A stretch of DNA of 32,552 nucleotides, from positions 1-32,552 of IMG/VR virus record IMGVR_UViG_3300008261_000106, one strand, 5' to 3'. Below are positions 1-6,384 of this stretch, piece after piece (within the stretch, counting starts at the first letter, position 1; each line of letters begins with the position of its first letter). The notes under the pieces were generated by a model that worked only from the letters and a program-made list of their open reading frames with translations, was not told where the DNA came from and did no database searches. The DNA comes from a virus. Made by a program: the position numbers and the translations under genes.

Positions 1-709
1 GATACGCACCCGAGAATCCTGCAACGCGAACCGCGTCATATGAGTCACCAGGCGCAGCATCATCAAAGGTTCCAAAGTTAAGATAACGAGTGTGTAGGTT
101 ATAAGCGGTAACTCCTACCTCACCACCGATTGTGAGAGAGTTTGTAAGGGATACCTTTAGGGCATCACCAGATACACCAATAGGAATCTGTCCAGTTGCG
201 CCACTTATACCATGAACAAGCATGTTCACGGCTAGACCACCAGAAATGCCTTTTACAGCAATCGAATCAGTTTCAGCAGTTAAACCACGAATCTGTAGAT
301 TTGAGGCTGTAATTCCGACTGCCGTTGCTCCCTGAACGCCATAGACTGATATCGAATCAGTCGCTGCGCTCAAGCCACGGATTTGGAAATTTCCTGCGGT
401 GATCGCAATGGCGGTAGCACCAGCCTTTCCTGCCACAATAACAGTATCTAGAGACTGTCCTACAATAATAGAATTGACTGTCGAGGCTCCCGCCAACTGC
501 ACCGATAGGCTTCCGTCAGAAATAGTCAGGGGAATACTAGAACTGTCGGTAAGATACATTGGAAATGCATCTGTTCCAAATTCATTATTTCCTGTCTGAT
601 CCACAATCATTACATTCTGATAGTGGGCATCCGTTAGATAAGTTGTTGCAATTTCAGCCGAGGTGCTGCCGCTGATTATTGTTACTTTATTGTCTGTATC
701 AAAAGCCAT
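1..709 (-). CDS. Repetitive phage virion protein, partial (runs off left edge)
   Basis: An open frame of 236 codons starts at the ATG at 709-707 and continues past position 1, so only the N-terminal part is present. The start is supported by a GGAG ribosome-binding site at 717-720 (read on the minus strand), 7 nt before the ATG. The protein begins MAFDTDNKVTIISGS and is rich in Ala, Gly, Ser, Thr, Ile and Val, with no membrane segment or catalytic motif that I can see. Residues about 100-154 hold two similar 25-residue units with a 30-residue period, both containing a core like QIRGL(S/T)A(A/E)TDSI. Such beta-rich repetitive proteins are common among structural proteins of T4-like marine phages, so I infer a virion surface or fibre-associated role. 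I do not recognise a named family. It is transcribed divergently from gp33 and gp32. A small forward frame at 399-599 lies antisense inside it and looks like a shadow. Confidence 0.75.
   Translation of the reverse strand, partial: MAFDTDNKVTIISGSTSAEIATTYLTDAHYQNVMIVDQTGNNEFGTDAFPMYLTDSSSIPLTISDGSLSVQLAGASTVNSIIVGQSLDTVIVAGKAGATAIAITAGNFQIRGLSAATDSISVYGVQGATAVGITASNLQIRGLTAETDSIAVKGISGGLAVNMLVHGISGATGQIPIGVSGDALKVSLTNSLTIGGEVGVTAYNLHTRYLNFGTFDDAAPGDSYDAVRVAGFSGAY
248..412 (-). repeat. Two-copy 75-nt coding repeat, 90-nt period
   Basis: Units at 338-412 and 248-322 (minus strand) encode similar 25-residue blocks separated by 5 residues. Shared positions include I-T-A, N-x-Q-I-R-G-L, A-x-T-D-S-I and a closing G. 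The DNA copies have diverged at many third positions, so this is an old protein-level repeat, probably one beta-structural unit per copy. Confidence 0.6.
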
Positions 710-729
710 CTAGATTCTCCGTGGTTTGG

Positions 730-741
730 CTTTATATGTAG
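730..741 (-). promoter_or_regulatory. Candidate late promoter for the left virion gene
   Basis: On the minus strand 741-730 reads CTACATATAAAG, ending 20 nt before the ATG at 709. TATAAAGC within it matches 6 of 8 positions of the T4 late -10 element TATAAATA, and I see no -35 box. A start 6 nt downstream would give a leader of about 14 nt that includes the GGAG site. The near-identical sequence at 763-774 on the other strand supports a functional element. This is an inference from sequence only. Confidence 0.4.
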
Positions 742-762
742 TCAGCGGTGGCTATTCTTTTG

Positions 763-774
763 CTACATAAAAAG
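763..774 (+). promoter_or_regulatory. Divergent copy of the CTACATAWAAAG element
   Basis: CTACATAAAAAG here matches 11 of 12 positions of the element at 741-730 on the minus strand, and the two point away from each other. It lies 40 nt upstream of the gp33 start. It could be a second, late-type promoter for gp33, or half of a shared binding site controlling both divergent units. Confidence 0.35.
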
Positions 775-780
775 TGGGTC

Positions 781-808
781 TTGCAGATCACAGGAAGCCT
801 GATATAAT
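781..808 (+). promoter_or_regulatory. Sigma70-like promoter of gp33
   Basis: TTGCAG at 781-786 and a perfect TATAAT at 803-808 are 16 bp apart. The expected start point, 6-7 nt after the -10 box, falls on or next to the A of the ATG at 815. This implies a leaderless or nearly leaderless transcript. Confidence 0.6.
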
Positions 809-814
809 ACTTGC

Positions 815-1048
815 ATGTCAAACCTATTCGTAAATGATAACCAAAAACGCTTTGTGGCTGAACTAGAAGCCACAATCTCAAAATCAAAGAGAACTTCAGT
901 CATAGAGACTGTGGTCAATCTTTGTGAAAAACACAGCGTAGATCCCGAGATCGTGGCAGGATTCCTACCCCAAACAATCAAAGATATGATTGAGGCTGAA
1001 GGCCGAGAATATAATCTTTTGCCTAAAAAGCAAAGATTGCCACTTTAA
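815..1048 (+). CDS. 33: gp33-like late-transcription co-activator
   Basis: A 77-residue protein resembling T4 gp33, the small adaptor that ties the gp55 sigma factor and RNA polymerase to the sliding clamp for late transcription. The similarity is in the second half: a helical stretch around ETVVNLCEKHSVDPE, then LPQTIKDMIEAEG and NLLPK, comparable to the EEF...P and IPSGIIEKIQSEA...NLLRP parts of T4 gp33. The C-terminus is short and hydrophobic (RLPL), where T4 gp33 carries its clamp-binding tail. An in-frame TGA at 800-802 forces the start to 815, and no Shine-Dalgarno sequence lies at usable distance (AGGAAG at 792-797 is too far). It sits just upstream of gp32, as in related T4-type genomes. 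At 77 residues it is shorter than T4 gp33 (112). Assignment is from remembered family features. Confidence 0.75.
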   Translation: MSNLFVNDNQKRFVAELEATISKSKRTSVIETVVNLCEKHSVDPEIVAGFLPQTIKDMIEAEGREYNLLPKKQRLPL

Positions 1049-1049
1049 C

Positions 1050-1077
1050 TTGACACCTATCGAACCTATCGTATACT
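1050..1077 (+). promoter_or_regulatory. Strong sigma70-like promoter of gp32
   Basis: A perfect TTGACA at 1050-1055 and TATACT (one mismatch) at 1072-1077 are separated by 16 bp. The -35 box starts 1 nt after the gp33 stop codon. The predicted leader is about 35 nt and ends in AAAGGAG, 7-8 nt before the gp32 ATG. TCGTATACT, which includes the -10 box, recurs at 1088-1096, and ATATGTCGT occurs at 1083-1091 and again over the start codon at 1117-1125. These could be operator or autoregulatory sites. Confidence 0.75.
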
Positions 1078-1118
1078 AGGCTATATGTCGTATACTTCGC
1101 ACACAAAGGAGAAAGAAT

Positions 1119-2036
1119 ATGTCGTTTCAGAATCTTAAGAAGACCTCTCGCACCGCAATTGATTCACTACAGAGTGAACTGAGCAAGTTGAACAAGGGAG
1201 CCGATTCCTACAAGGATGACCGCTTTTGGAAGCCCACTCTCGACAAGGCTTCAAACGGATTCGCGGTGATCCGTTTCCTTGCAGCACCTGAAGGCGAGGA
1301 CATTCCGTGGGTTCGTCAGTATTCCCACGGTTTCCAAGGCAAGGGTGGTTGGTTTATTGAAAACTGCCCAACCACCATTGGCGGCAAGTGTCCTGTCTGT
1401 GAGGCAAACAACGAACTGTGGAATTCAGGGGTAGAATCTGACAAGAAGATTGCCCGTGATCGTAAGCGTAAGTTGTCTTACATCTCAAACATCTATGTCG
1501 TGAGCGATCCTTCAAATCCATCAGCAGAAGGCAAGGTTTTCCTCTTCAAGTATGGAAAGTCGATCTTTGATCTCATTTCCGCAAAGATGAATCCCGAGTT
1601 CCCTGATGAACAGCCTGTAAATCCATTTGATTTTTGGACAGGTGCTAACTTCAAGATGAAGATTCGCAAGGTTGATGGCTACATCAACTACGAGCGTTCT
1701 GAATTCGCTAGCCCTGAGCCACTTCTTGGTGGTGATGATGCAAAGTTGGAGAAGTTGTGGAAGACTCAATATTCTCTGAAGGAGTTTACTGCTCCTGCTC
1801 AGTTCAAGTCCTACAACGAACTTCAGACGAAGTTGAACACCGTTCTCAACACCTCTCGCGAAGTTCCTGCTACCGCAGAGAGCGAGGATGATGACGAGAT
1901 GATGACTTTCTCTCCAAAGTTTGAGCAGAAGGAAAAGGCTGCAAAGCCCATGCCTGAAAAGAAGGCTGCTCCGAAGTTTGAGCCTGAAGAGGAAGATGAC
2001 GCAATGTCATACTTCAAGCGTCTTGCAGAAGACTAA
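1119..2036 (+). CDS. 32: gp32-like single-stranded DNA-binding protein
   Basis: A 305-residue homologue of T4 gp32 (301 aa), which coats single-stranded DNA during replication, recombination and repair. The N-terminal LKKTSR at residues 6-11 matches the basic/hydroxyl LAST-type motif used for cooperative binding. The core carries a zinc-binding set His70, Cys83, Cys91 and Cys94 in the same H-x12-C-xn-C-x2-C order as T4, with many aromatic residues (Trp37, Trp64, Trp78, Phe79). The C-terminal 60 residues are acidic with Lys/Ala/Pro-rich linkers and end in DDAMSYFKRLAED, the protein-interaction tail that recruits polymerase and helicase-loading partners. Its own near-consensus promoter and strong ribosome-binding site fit a very abundant protein, and a hairpin terminator follows. 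The T4-type leader pseudoknot for autoregulation would not fit in the short leader here. Confidence 0.95.
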   Translation: MSFQNLKKTSRTAIDSLQSELSKLNKGADSYKDDRFWKPTLDKASNGFAVIRFLAAPEGEDIPWVRQYSHGFQGKGGWFIENCPTTIGGKCPVCEANNELWNSGVESDKKIARDRKRKLSYISNIYVVSDPSNPSAEGKVFLFKYGKSIFDLISAKMNPEFPDEQPVNPFDFWTGANFKMKIRKVDGYINYERSEFASPEPLLGGDDAKLEKLWKTQYSLKEFTAPAQFKSYNELQTKLNTVLNTSREVPATAESEDDDEMMTFSPKFEQKEKAAKPMPEKKAAPKFEPEEEDDAMSYFKRLAED

Positions 2037-2062
2037 AAGATAACCTTGGCGGGTGGCGCAAA

Positions 2063-2091
2063 GGGGGGTCGAAAGACCCCCCGATTTTTTT
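2063..2091 (+). terminator. Rho-independent terminator after gp32
   Basis: GGGGGGTC (2063-2070) pairs perfectly with GACCCCCC (2075-2082) across a GAAA tetraloop, and a run of seven T follows at 2085-2091. It lies between the converging gp32 and tape measure genes. On the minus strand only three T follow the hairpin, so it should be much weaker in that direction. The T run touches the tape measure stop codon (2090-2092). Confidence 0.92.
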
Positions 2092-4222
2092 ATGCCAATG
2101 CCACGCGATTTAGATTTGTCAACATCTGTATGCTCTCGTCACGGACACGCATTGGAGCAAACATTCCTGTTGTATTTGTCGGAGCATTTATAACAGTATT
2201 CTTCTGCTCACCTTGAGACTTACCAGAAGTCTTTGCTGCCTGATCAATAGCATCGTTTGTCTTCATCATGTTCTGTGTTGGTGGACTTATTGGACCGCTA
2301 GGTGGAGCCATAGGAGATGGAGTTCCACGAAGATATGGTTTTCCATTTTCATCATATTCAACTGGTTCTAGAGGAGCAGTTCCTGGAATATCCTCGCCTG
2401 TTGGTGCAAGATCAGATGAAGTTTGACCTGTAGATGCCGCTGCTTTTTGAGCCTGTTCTGTCTGAGGAGCCATTCCCTCTGCTGCCTTCGCACCCTCTTC
2501 ATCAGGAACCGCGATGAGACTGCCAAGACCAGGAATTGCCGAGACTATATTGTAGATCTCTTCTCCTCCGATTGCACCACCAATTGCATTACCGATCTTT
2601 TCACCGACATAAGAACCCGCAACACCACCAGCAACAGCACCTAATGCGCCTGTTACCAATGCAGCAGGACCACCAGCAAGACCTAAAGCACCAGCAATCG
2701 CTCCACCACCCGCTGCGCCGATTGCTCCACCAATCATGCTTCCAAGTCCACCAGAGATTGTTTCTCCAATTCTCTTCTTTTTTTCTGCTGCTGATAGTGT
2801 TGGATCAGATTTGATATTTGATATATCCAATGCCATTAGACCAGCCTCTATTGCTGCTCCAATTACGGGAATCTTTATCAGTTTTCTGAGAACTTTTCCA
2901 CCACCGCTCTTGAATATCGACAAGACTTTTCCAAGACCGAGATTTGAAGCCTTTTCTCCTACCCATTTTCCAGCGGAAGAAAGTTTTCCCCATGCTCTAC
3001 TCAAAAAGCCTGGTTTAGTCGCTGCTTTTGCAGCATCTTTTCCTCCTGATGGAGATGGCACAGGAGATCCGCCTGTTGGTGTGGGCAATCCAGTTGCCGC
3101 ACCACCAAGTGCAATCGGAAGAAGTCTTCTTGCCCTGCCTAGTAGTCCTCTTCCCGCTCTGAGTATTGGTGAACGCTGTCCAACATTCTTGAAAAGACGA
3201 TCTCTCACTCCACGATAGGCTCTAGTTACGCCTATTTTTCCTCTTCTAAACATTCTGCCTATACGAGATCTTCTACCGAACATTCTTCCGATGAAGCCTC
3301 GTCTTCCACGCCTACCACCTCCACCAGAACCCATCATTAGCCAATCAAGCCAACTACCTCCACCATCACCCTCCTCCTGTCCTCCACGACCATCGTCGCG
3401 AGTGATGAGTGATTTTTGTCCTGCTTTTCCTCTTCTATCAGCCTCTGTTTGAGATTCTTCAAGCAAGGCATTCTGTTGCTCTTGTATTTCGTTATTTCCA
3501 CGCGCATATTCGATGAGTTTGTCTAATTTGAAATTAGTCTTTCTGTTCTCTTCGTAGATAGCGTCAAGTTTTTCGGCAACAGTTTCACCGATAGACTCGG
3601 CGCGTGATCCTTGATCCTGATTGTTTGGATCTGTTCCAAAATCAACTTGTGGTGGAGTCTTGTAAATCTCCGATCCTACAGCATCTGCGCCTTCAGTTAC
3701 AGGCTTTGCAGCCATTTCAGCATCACGCTTGCGTAGGATGTCTCCTGCTATTCTCTTCTGCTTGAAAGTTCGTGCAATGATTCTACCAAGAGGACCAGGA
3801 ATGGTTCTTTCGGCAAGATCTTCAGGTAGACGAGCGATTCCTCTTTTTACACGCTTACCAAATCCTTTTACTGCACTTCGGGTATTTTGCTTGAAAAGAT
3901 CGCCATAAGATTTTGCCGCAACTTCTTCGGCTTTTTGAATCTTTTCACCCTTTGCATCCTCTGCTTCGGCTTTTCGCTCTGCTCTACCAGATTCATCTCC
4001 ACTTTTCTTGCTTGTGCCAACGCCCTCTTTGAGAATCTTCTGCGTCTCTTGTGTATTCTTCTCAATCTTCTTGAGAGTTTCAAGAACAGGATCTTTCTTT
4101 ACAACTACAGGATCTGGAACACTAGTAGACTTATCTCCGTCAATATCGGGTAATGCCAACGAATCAGGCTCTGCTTGAGAAACCTTTCTTCTTCTGTTTG
4201 TTTTCCTTGCTTTTTTAGCCAT
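2090..4222 (-). CDS. 29: Tail tape measure protein (gp29-like)
   Basis: A 710-residue protein that I infer to be the tape measure, which sets tail tube length and leaves the tail during DNA ejection. Evidence is composition and position. The N-terminus is very basic (KKARKTNRRRKV), followed by charged, coiled-coil-like stretches to about residue 280. Next come a Gly/Arg-rich segment (about 290-360), a long Gly/Ala-rich hydrophobic zone (about 455-575) with GxxxG-like spacing typical of the membrane-interacting part of tape measures, and a Pro/Ser/Thr-rich C-terminus. It directly follows gp26 and its frameshift extension, and a tube-fold protein lies upstream of those. The ATG at 4222 (MAKKARKT), with GAGA 6 nt upstream, is preferred over an in-frame TTG at 4237. 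The start overlaps the extension frame by 8 nt. T4 gp29 is 590 aa; I see no specific family motif. Confidence 0.75.
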   Translation of the reverse strand: MAKKARKTNRRRKVSQAEPDSLALPDIDGDKSTSVPDPVVVKKDPVLETLKKIEKNTQETQKILKEGVGTSKKSGDESGRAERKAEAEDAKGEKIQKAEEVAAKSYGDLFKQNTRSAVKGFGKRVKRGIARLPEDLAERTIPGPLGRIIARTFKQKRIAGDILRKRDAEMAAKPVTEGADAVGSEIYKTPPQVDFGTDPNNQDQGSRAESIGETVAEKLDAIYEENRKTNFKLDKLIEYARGNNEIQEQQNALLEESQTEADRRGKAGQKSLITRDDGRGGQEEGDGGGSWLDWLMMGSGGGGRRGRRGFIGRMFGRRSRIGRMFRRGKIGVTRAYRGVRDRLFKNVGQRSPILRAGRGLLGRARRLLPIALGGAATGLPTPTGGSPVPSPSGGKDAAKAATKPGFLSRAWGKLSSAGKWVGEKASNLGLGKVLSIFKSGGGKVLRKLIKIPVIGAAIEAGLMALDISNIKSDPTLSAAEKKKRIGETISGGLGSMIGGAIGAAGGGAIAGALGLAGGPAALVTGALGAVAGGVAGSYVGEKIGNAIGGAIGGEEIYNIVSAIPGLGSLIAVPDEEGAKAAEGMAPQTEQAQKAAASTGQTSSDLAPTGEDIPGTAPLEPVEYDENGKPYLRGTPSPMAPPSGPISPPTQNMMKTNDAIDQAAKTSGKSQGEQKNTVINAPTNTTGMFAPMRVRDESIQMLTNLNRVALA

Positions 4223-4400
4223 TATTTCTCTTTGCAAGTTCCTCTTGCTTCTTAAGATCCTGTATGATCAAACCTACATGAATATCCTTTTCCCACGACA
4301 TCATTGATTCAATTTCGCTGAGATTGTAATTATGTCTCTTTATCATTTGGAAGATTGTCAAATAGTAGTCACTCAGCGTTCTTCCATAGAGACTCAGAAG
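4215..4400 (-). CDS. -1 frame extension of gp26 (tail assembly chaperone T-like)
   Basis: After a -1 shift at the slippery heptamer 4406-4400, gp26 would bypass its TGA (4396-4394) and continue for 61 codons, giving a fused protein of about 294 residues. The extension reads LLSLYGRTLSDYYLTIFQ, then MIKRHNYNLSEIESMMSWEKD, IHVGLIIQDLKKQEEL and AKRNNG, and stops at 4217-4215. The pattern of an aromatic helix, then H-x-x-x-S-E-I-E-x-M-x-x-W-E-x-x-I, then a charged helix resembles the T parts of phage tail assembly chaperones. These bind the tape measure while the G part recruits tube subunits. The only internal ATG (4346) has no ribosome-binding site, and coding-like sequence extends upstream of it to the slippery site, so frameshifting explains the region better than a separate gene. 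Confidence 0.75.
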   Translation of the reverse strand, partial: LLSLYGRTLSDYYLTIFQMIKRHNYNLSEIESMMSWEKDIHVGLIIQDLKKQEELAKRNNG

Positions 4401-5098
4401 AAAAAATCGGCGGATTCCGTTATCTCAATCTTGTTATCATTTCCACACTTCTTGCACTTGAACCCACCCTTGTAGTTCAGGTTCGGCATCTTGTCTATGA
4501 AATCAACCATCTTTTCAAATGTCTCGTTTCCAAGACTCTCAACAAAGTCCGATAGTTCCTGCTTGCTGTAGTCTTCAGCCTTCATTATATTGTCCTTGTC
4601 GTAGACATAATTTATACAAGAAATAACGAAGTCAAACATCTCCTGTGTTGTTGGAGCCTCAATAGCCATTTTGAGAGAAACATCCATATTTGGATACTTC
4701 ATCATTATTCCCATGCTATCGTTTATAGCAATCTTTGGTGGCAGAGATTTAGACTTATCTACTACTACTGCCTCAAAATCAACATAATGCTGATTCGTCT
4801 CTTTACATTCTGTGCAATAGAAGTTTGCCTTTGTCTTCTCACCAATTGATTTAGATCTTATCTTGAGGTAGATGTATTCAAGGTCAAATAGTGGAAGTTC
4901 ATCAACATCAATGCCACCCTGAACACAGTTGTTTATGGTTTGCTTGATGCTTTCATACATGTCTTTTTCTGTCTTGCTCTCAAGAGCCATCAACAGAAGT
5001 TTTTCCTCCTTTACCAAGAAAGGACGAAACTTGATCTTCTTTGATGAAGAAGGAACGATCATTTCATAATATGGAACTGCAATTGTCGGTAGACTCAT
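4394..5098 (-). CDS. 26: gp26-like baseplate hub / T4 baseplate family protein (PF12322 type)
   Basis: A 234-residue protein of the T4 gp26 family (T4 gp26 is 208 aa). The family's most recognisable block is present: FRPFLVKEEKLLLMALES at residues 24-41. LPLFDLEYIYLKIRSKSIGE follows at 68-87. Two CxxC pairs (Cys95/Cys98 and Cys215/Cys218) look like a split zinc ribbon. It ends in DFFF, encoded by the slippery T-run that allows -1 frameshifting into the next frame. T4 gp26 is described as a hub assembly factor. Here the position between a tube-fold protein and the tape measure, plus the frameshift, suggests a tail assembly chaperone role. AAGGTGA lies 8 nt before the ATG, and the upstream tube gene ends 12 nt away. 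Confidence 0.85.
   Translation of the reverse strand: MSLPTIAVPYYEMIVPSSSKKIKFRPFLVKEEKLLLMALESKTEKDMYESIKQTINNCVQGGIDVDELPLFDLEYIYLKIRSKSIGEKTKANFYCTECKETNQHYVDFEAVVVDKSKSLPPKIAINDSMGIMMKYPNMDVSLKMAIEAPTTQEMFDFVISCINYVYDKDNIMKAEDYSKQELSDFVESLGNETFEKMVDFIDKMPNLNYKGGFKCKKCGNDNKIEITESADFFF
4400..4406 (-). other. -1 ribosomal slippery heptamer T TTT TTC at the end of gp26
   Basis: In the gp26 frame the codons are GAT TTT TTC TTC TGA. Positions 4406-4400 therefore read T TTT TTC, a perfect X-XXY-YYZ heptamer at which both Phe tRNAs can re-pair after slipping back one base. The zero-frame stop is two codons on. I did not find a convincing downstream pseudoknot or an upstream Shine-Dalgarno-like stimulator by eye. 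Confidence 0.75.
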
Positions 5099-5110
5099 CT
5101 TAAATCACCT

Positions 5111-5734
5111 TTATGCTATAGTTGGAAGATCTGATACATCTCCCTGATATGGATTTCCTGAAAGTAGTGGTTCTTTTATCTTCTGCACATATGGAACATA
5201 ATTATCAATCGAATAGTCCTTGTAGGTAAATCCAACTGATATCGAATGACTTTCGTCATTCTTTAGACCAGAGAGATCAAGATCGGTTATGATCTTCGGA
5301 TAGCATTCATGCAATACTACTTTCATAACCTCATTGTCTGAACGATCTAGTTGTGTAATTGAAATCTCTTGAATGAAAGAGTTGTAGTAGTTTATAAATG
5401 CGTTGTTGTATGGAGCAACACGATTCATCCAGTCCTCAAAGACTAGTTTTTCAAACATGTCTTCTCCGACACGGAAAACCATTTGTATCTCGTTGTTATA
5501 GAGGAGTTCGTAGGGCATCTCCCGTTTTGGACCAGCAATCTTATAGGTTGCCGTAGAGACAGATCTACCAGGCATCGCCGTGCTTTCAATCGCCAGATTG
5601 AGTCTAAGATTCCATTCCATTGGAAAGTTAGAGAAAAATATCTCGTAACGAGCAGGAGATAGCCTACCATAACCAAACAAGTCAGCAAATGACTTGAATC
5701 CTTGAACATTGCTTGGTATTAGTGAGATTGCCAT
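5111..5734 (-). CDS. Tail tube-fold protein (gp19/gp54 type)
   Basis: A 207-residue protein resembling the T4-like tail tube family. Near the start, SPARYEIFFSNFP matches the R-x-x-x-F/I-E-x-x-x-x-x-x-P opening of tube proteins. It is followed by IESTAMPGRS, an F-E-x-W-M-N segment (FEDWMNRVAPYNNAF), an NYYNSF block, a CYPKI segment and a closing beta strand ISVGFTYKDYS. These are the landmarks of marine T4-like gp19 and of the related gp54 tube initiator. It lies next to gp26 and the tape measure rather than beside a sheath gene, so it may be gp54 or a second tube paralogue, with the main gp19 elsewhere in the genome. The start codon overlaps the stop of the upstream gene by one base (taATG). 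Confidence 0.75.
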   Translation of the reverse strand: MAISLIPSNVQGFKSFADLFGYGRLSPARYEIFFSNFPMEWNLRLNLAIESTAMPGRSVSTATYKIAGPKREMPYELLYNNEIQMVFRVGEDMFEKLVFEDWMNRVAPYNNAFINYYNSFIQEISITQLDRSDNEVMKVVLHECYPKIITDLDLSGLKNDESHSISVGFTYKDYSIDNYVPYVQKIKEPLLSGNPYQGDVSDLPTIA

Positions 5735-6384
5735 TAATCCATCCTGTTTCTAATATCTTGAATCTTCTGGCGACTGTCGTTCATAACTTGCATCTGACGA
5801 ACAGGCGCACCCGAACCATAGAATCTAGCGACAGGTAGATTAATTGCATACTTCCACTTATCAGATGGTATCTCAAGAGTCGGTGTATAGATGTTCTTGA
5901 GTTTATACTTTCTGATTCCTACCAATCCACTTAGATATTTAGTCGAAGATTTGATAATATCATATCGCAAAGCAGAAACTCGGGCATCGCCAGTATCGAC
6001 ATCTCCTCGGGCTATGTCTTCGGCTCGGTCGATGAAACTCGCTCTTAACTTGAATGGCATGTAGTGAAGATTCACAGCCATGAAGTGATCACGGTATAAC
6101 CTGATAGGGATTACAAGAGGAAATCTGTCGTAGTAGCCTAACTTTGCCACGGGGGTTTCAGGAATATAGCCAAAAAGCAACATCTTACCAAGGAATACAC
6201 GCCTTACCCGATATTCAGGAGTCTGACGGATCAGCGATGCTATATTTGTCAATTTTCCCTCTAAAAGATCGCCAAGTTCCTGTCGATACCAATCCATAGC
6301 CTTTGGAGAGAATTCATTTCCCTCTACTTCGCCGCTGTCATAGGCTGCTTTTACATCTTCAAGGGCTGTTTTTATATTTCTCAT
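5734..6384 (-). CDS. Conserved T4-like virion or assembly protein, unassigned
   Basis: A 216-residue protein starting at the ATG at 6384, which overlaps the gp4 stop as ATGA. An in-frame ATG at 6429 would add 15 residues inside gp4 and is less likely. Near the middle it has LFGYIPETP (70-78), YYDRFPLVIPI (84-94) and AVNLHYMPFKLR (103-114). This pattern of a Y-Y-D-x-F-P core followed by N-x-H-Y is one I associate with a conserved protein of marine T4-like phages. I cannot tie it firmly to a named T4 gene; the gp2 DNA-end protector and a neck or tail completion factor are possibilities because of its position after gp4. No signal peptide or membrane helix is seen. It is co-transcribed with gp4 and the tube gene, with 1-4 nt overlaps on both sides. 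Confidence 0.7.
   Translation of the reverse strand: MRNIKTALEDVKAAYDSGEVEGNEFSPKAMDWYRQELGDLLEGKLTNIASLIRQTPEYRVRRVFLGKMLLFGYIPETPVAKLGYYDRFPLVIPIRLYRDHFMAVNLHYMPFKLRASFIDRAEDIARGDVDTGDARVSALRYDIIKSSTKYLSGLVGIRKYKLKNIYTPTLEIPSDKWKYAINLPVARFYGSGAPVRQMQVMNDSRQKIQDIRNRMD

Noticed and set aside
399-599. Forward 66-codon frame near the left edge
   Set aside because: It lies antisense to the open, repeat-containing virion gene on the minus strand, has no ribosome-binding site, and its composition reads as a shadow.
2736-3218. Forward 160-codon frame within the tape measure gene
   Set aside because: It is the antisense image of the Gly/Ala/Arg-rich tape measure region, which suppresses stop codons; no start signal or recognisable protein.
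4215-4346. Independent 43-codon gene starting at the ATG at 4346
   Set aside because: No ribosome-binding site precedes it, and the protein-like sequence continues upstream in the same frame to the slippery site, which favours frameshifting.
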